NCBI GenBank assembly: GCA_002450095.1
Contig: DJYK01000036.1
Coordinates: 47,867-111,866, forward strand
DNA: 64,000 bases
From: Mageeibacillus sp. UBA6980
Lineage (GTDB): Bacteria; Bacillota; Clostridia; Saccharofermentanales; Saccharofermentanaceae
Reading direction: 5' to 3'
The position numbers were made by a program, and so were the translations under genes. Below, piece by piece: positions 63,861-64,000 of this stretch. The number at the start of each line of letters is the position of its first letter. Within the stretch, counting starts at the first letter, position 1. The notes under the pieces were generated by a model, which ran no database searches, was not told where the DNA came from, and saw only the letters and a program-made list of their open reading frames with translations.

Positions 63861-64000
63861 GGGTGTCTCAAAGTGAACATTCACTAAGGCACCCGACTGT
63901 TGCAGCAACAGTCAAAGCAGTCGATCTTCTTCAGCCTGACGAGTAGTGACTGAAATGTTGACCAACTCGTTCGATCTGAAGTGGTAACGTAAAAGTAGAC
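63861..64000. mobile_element. Possible edge of an insertion sequence
   Basis: GGGTGTCTCAAAG followed by short inverted repeats (GTGAA-CA-TTCAC at 63873-63884, and GACTGTTG-CAG-CAACAGTC at 63895-63913) resembles the ends of some insertion sequences. On the minus strand one frame is open from the window edge for about 37 codons to a stop at 63888 (ending LKKIDCFDCCCNSRVP), which could be the 3' end of a transposase. It is too short to identify and may be only a terminator. Confidence 0.3.

Overview
The window is a dense bacterial chromosome segment of roughly 45% G+C (estimated by eye). It looks like a Gram-positive Clostridia-type member of the Bacillota: genes are closely packed with strong AGGAGG-type ribosome sites, and a CsoR/CopA copper pair, a FtsK/SpoIIIE translocase, LytTR-DUF3021 and MMPL/YhgE-type genes are all typical of that phylum. 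A placement near rumen or gut Oscillospirales/Saccharofermentans-like lineages is a guess. There is no rRNA, CRISPR array or intact insertion sequence.

Left part (1-20 kb), accessory metabolism and envelope: the 3' end of a secreted glycosidase-like gene; a copper export operon (csoR-copA) with two operators; a striking array of three 62-bp hairpin repeats next to a nuclease-fold hypothetical gene; tRNA-Val with its own promoter inside the neighbouring gene; a FliB-like/NnrE/TetR operon divergent from an MMPL exporter and its heptad-repeat partner, with three matching palindromic operators; flavodoxin, patatin, UppP and GH43 genes; a LysR regulator divergent from a hydrolase; the remnant of a DUF3737 gene; and a hydrolase-LytTR-DUF3021 operon.

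Middle part (20-29 kb): a 1308-residue fusion of an amino-acid permease to GGDEF, receiver, second GGDEF and EAL domains; citrate synthase; a PutP-type sodium symporter; a short-chain dehydrogenase; an unknown anchored protein; and tRNA-Trp.

Core part (29-50 kb), all on the plus strand: proC-rnhA-nudix-ftsK-murJ; recA-recX-rimO-pgsA behind a clear promoter with a LexA-like site; acpP; rnc-smc-ftsY; rpsO; and a type IIA topoisomerase pair.

Right part (50-64 kb): an anchored deacetylase-fold protein that seems to have lost its catalytic residues, a PH-like protein, a sirtuin with a very basic tail, and a membrane-anchored MutS-family ATPase. Next comes a four-gene signalling module: a PIN-like/protein kinase fusion, a vWA protein, a PP2C phosphatase with a tail anchor, and a charged coiled-coil protein. 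It is followed by an SH3-NlpC/P60 cell-wall hydrolase. Both the module and the hydrolase have a -10 hexamer six bases before an ATG without a Shine-Dalgarno, suggesting leaderless messages. The last 2 kb is AT-richer (MATE pump upstream region, deaminase, Fic protein) and ends in what may be the edge of a mobile element.

The best candidates for something little described are the kinase/vWA/PP2C module, the permease-cyclic-di-GMP fusion and the 62-bp hairpin array.
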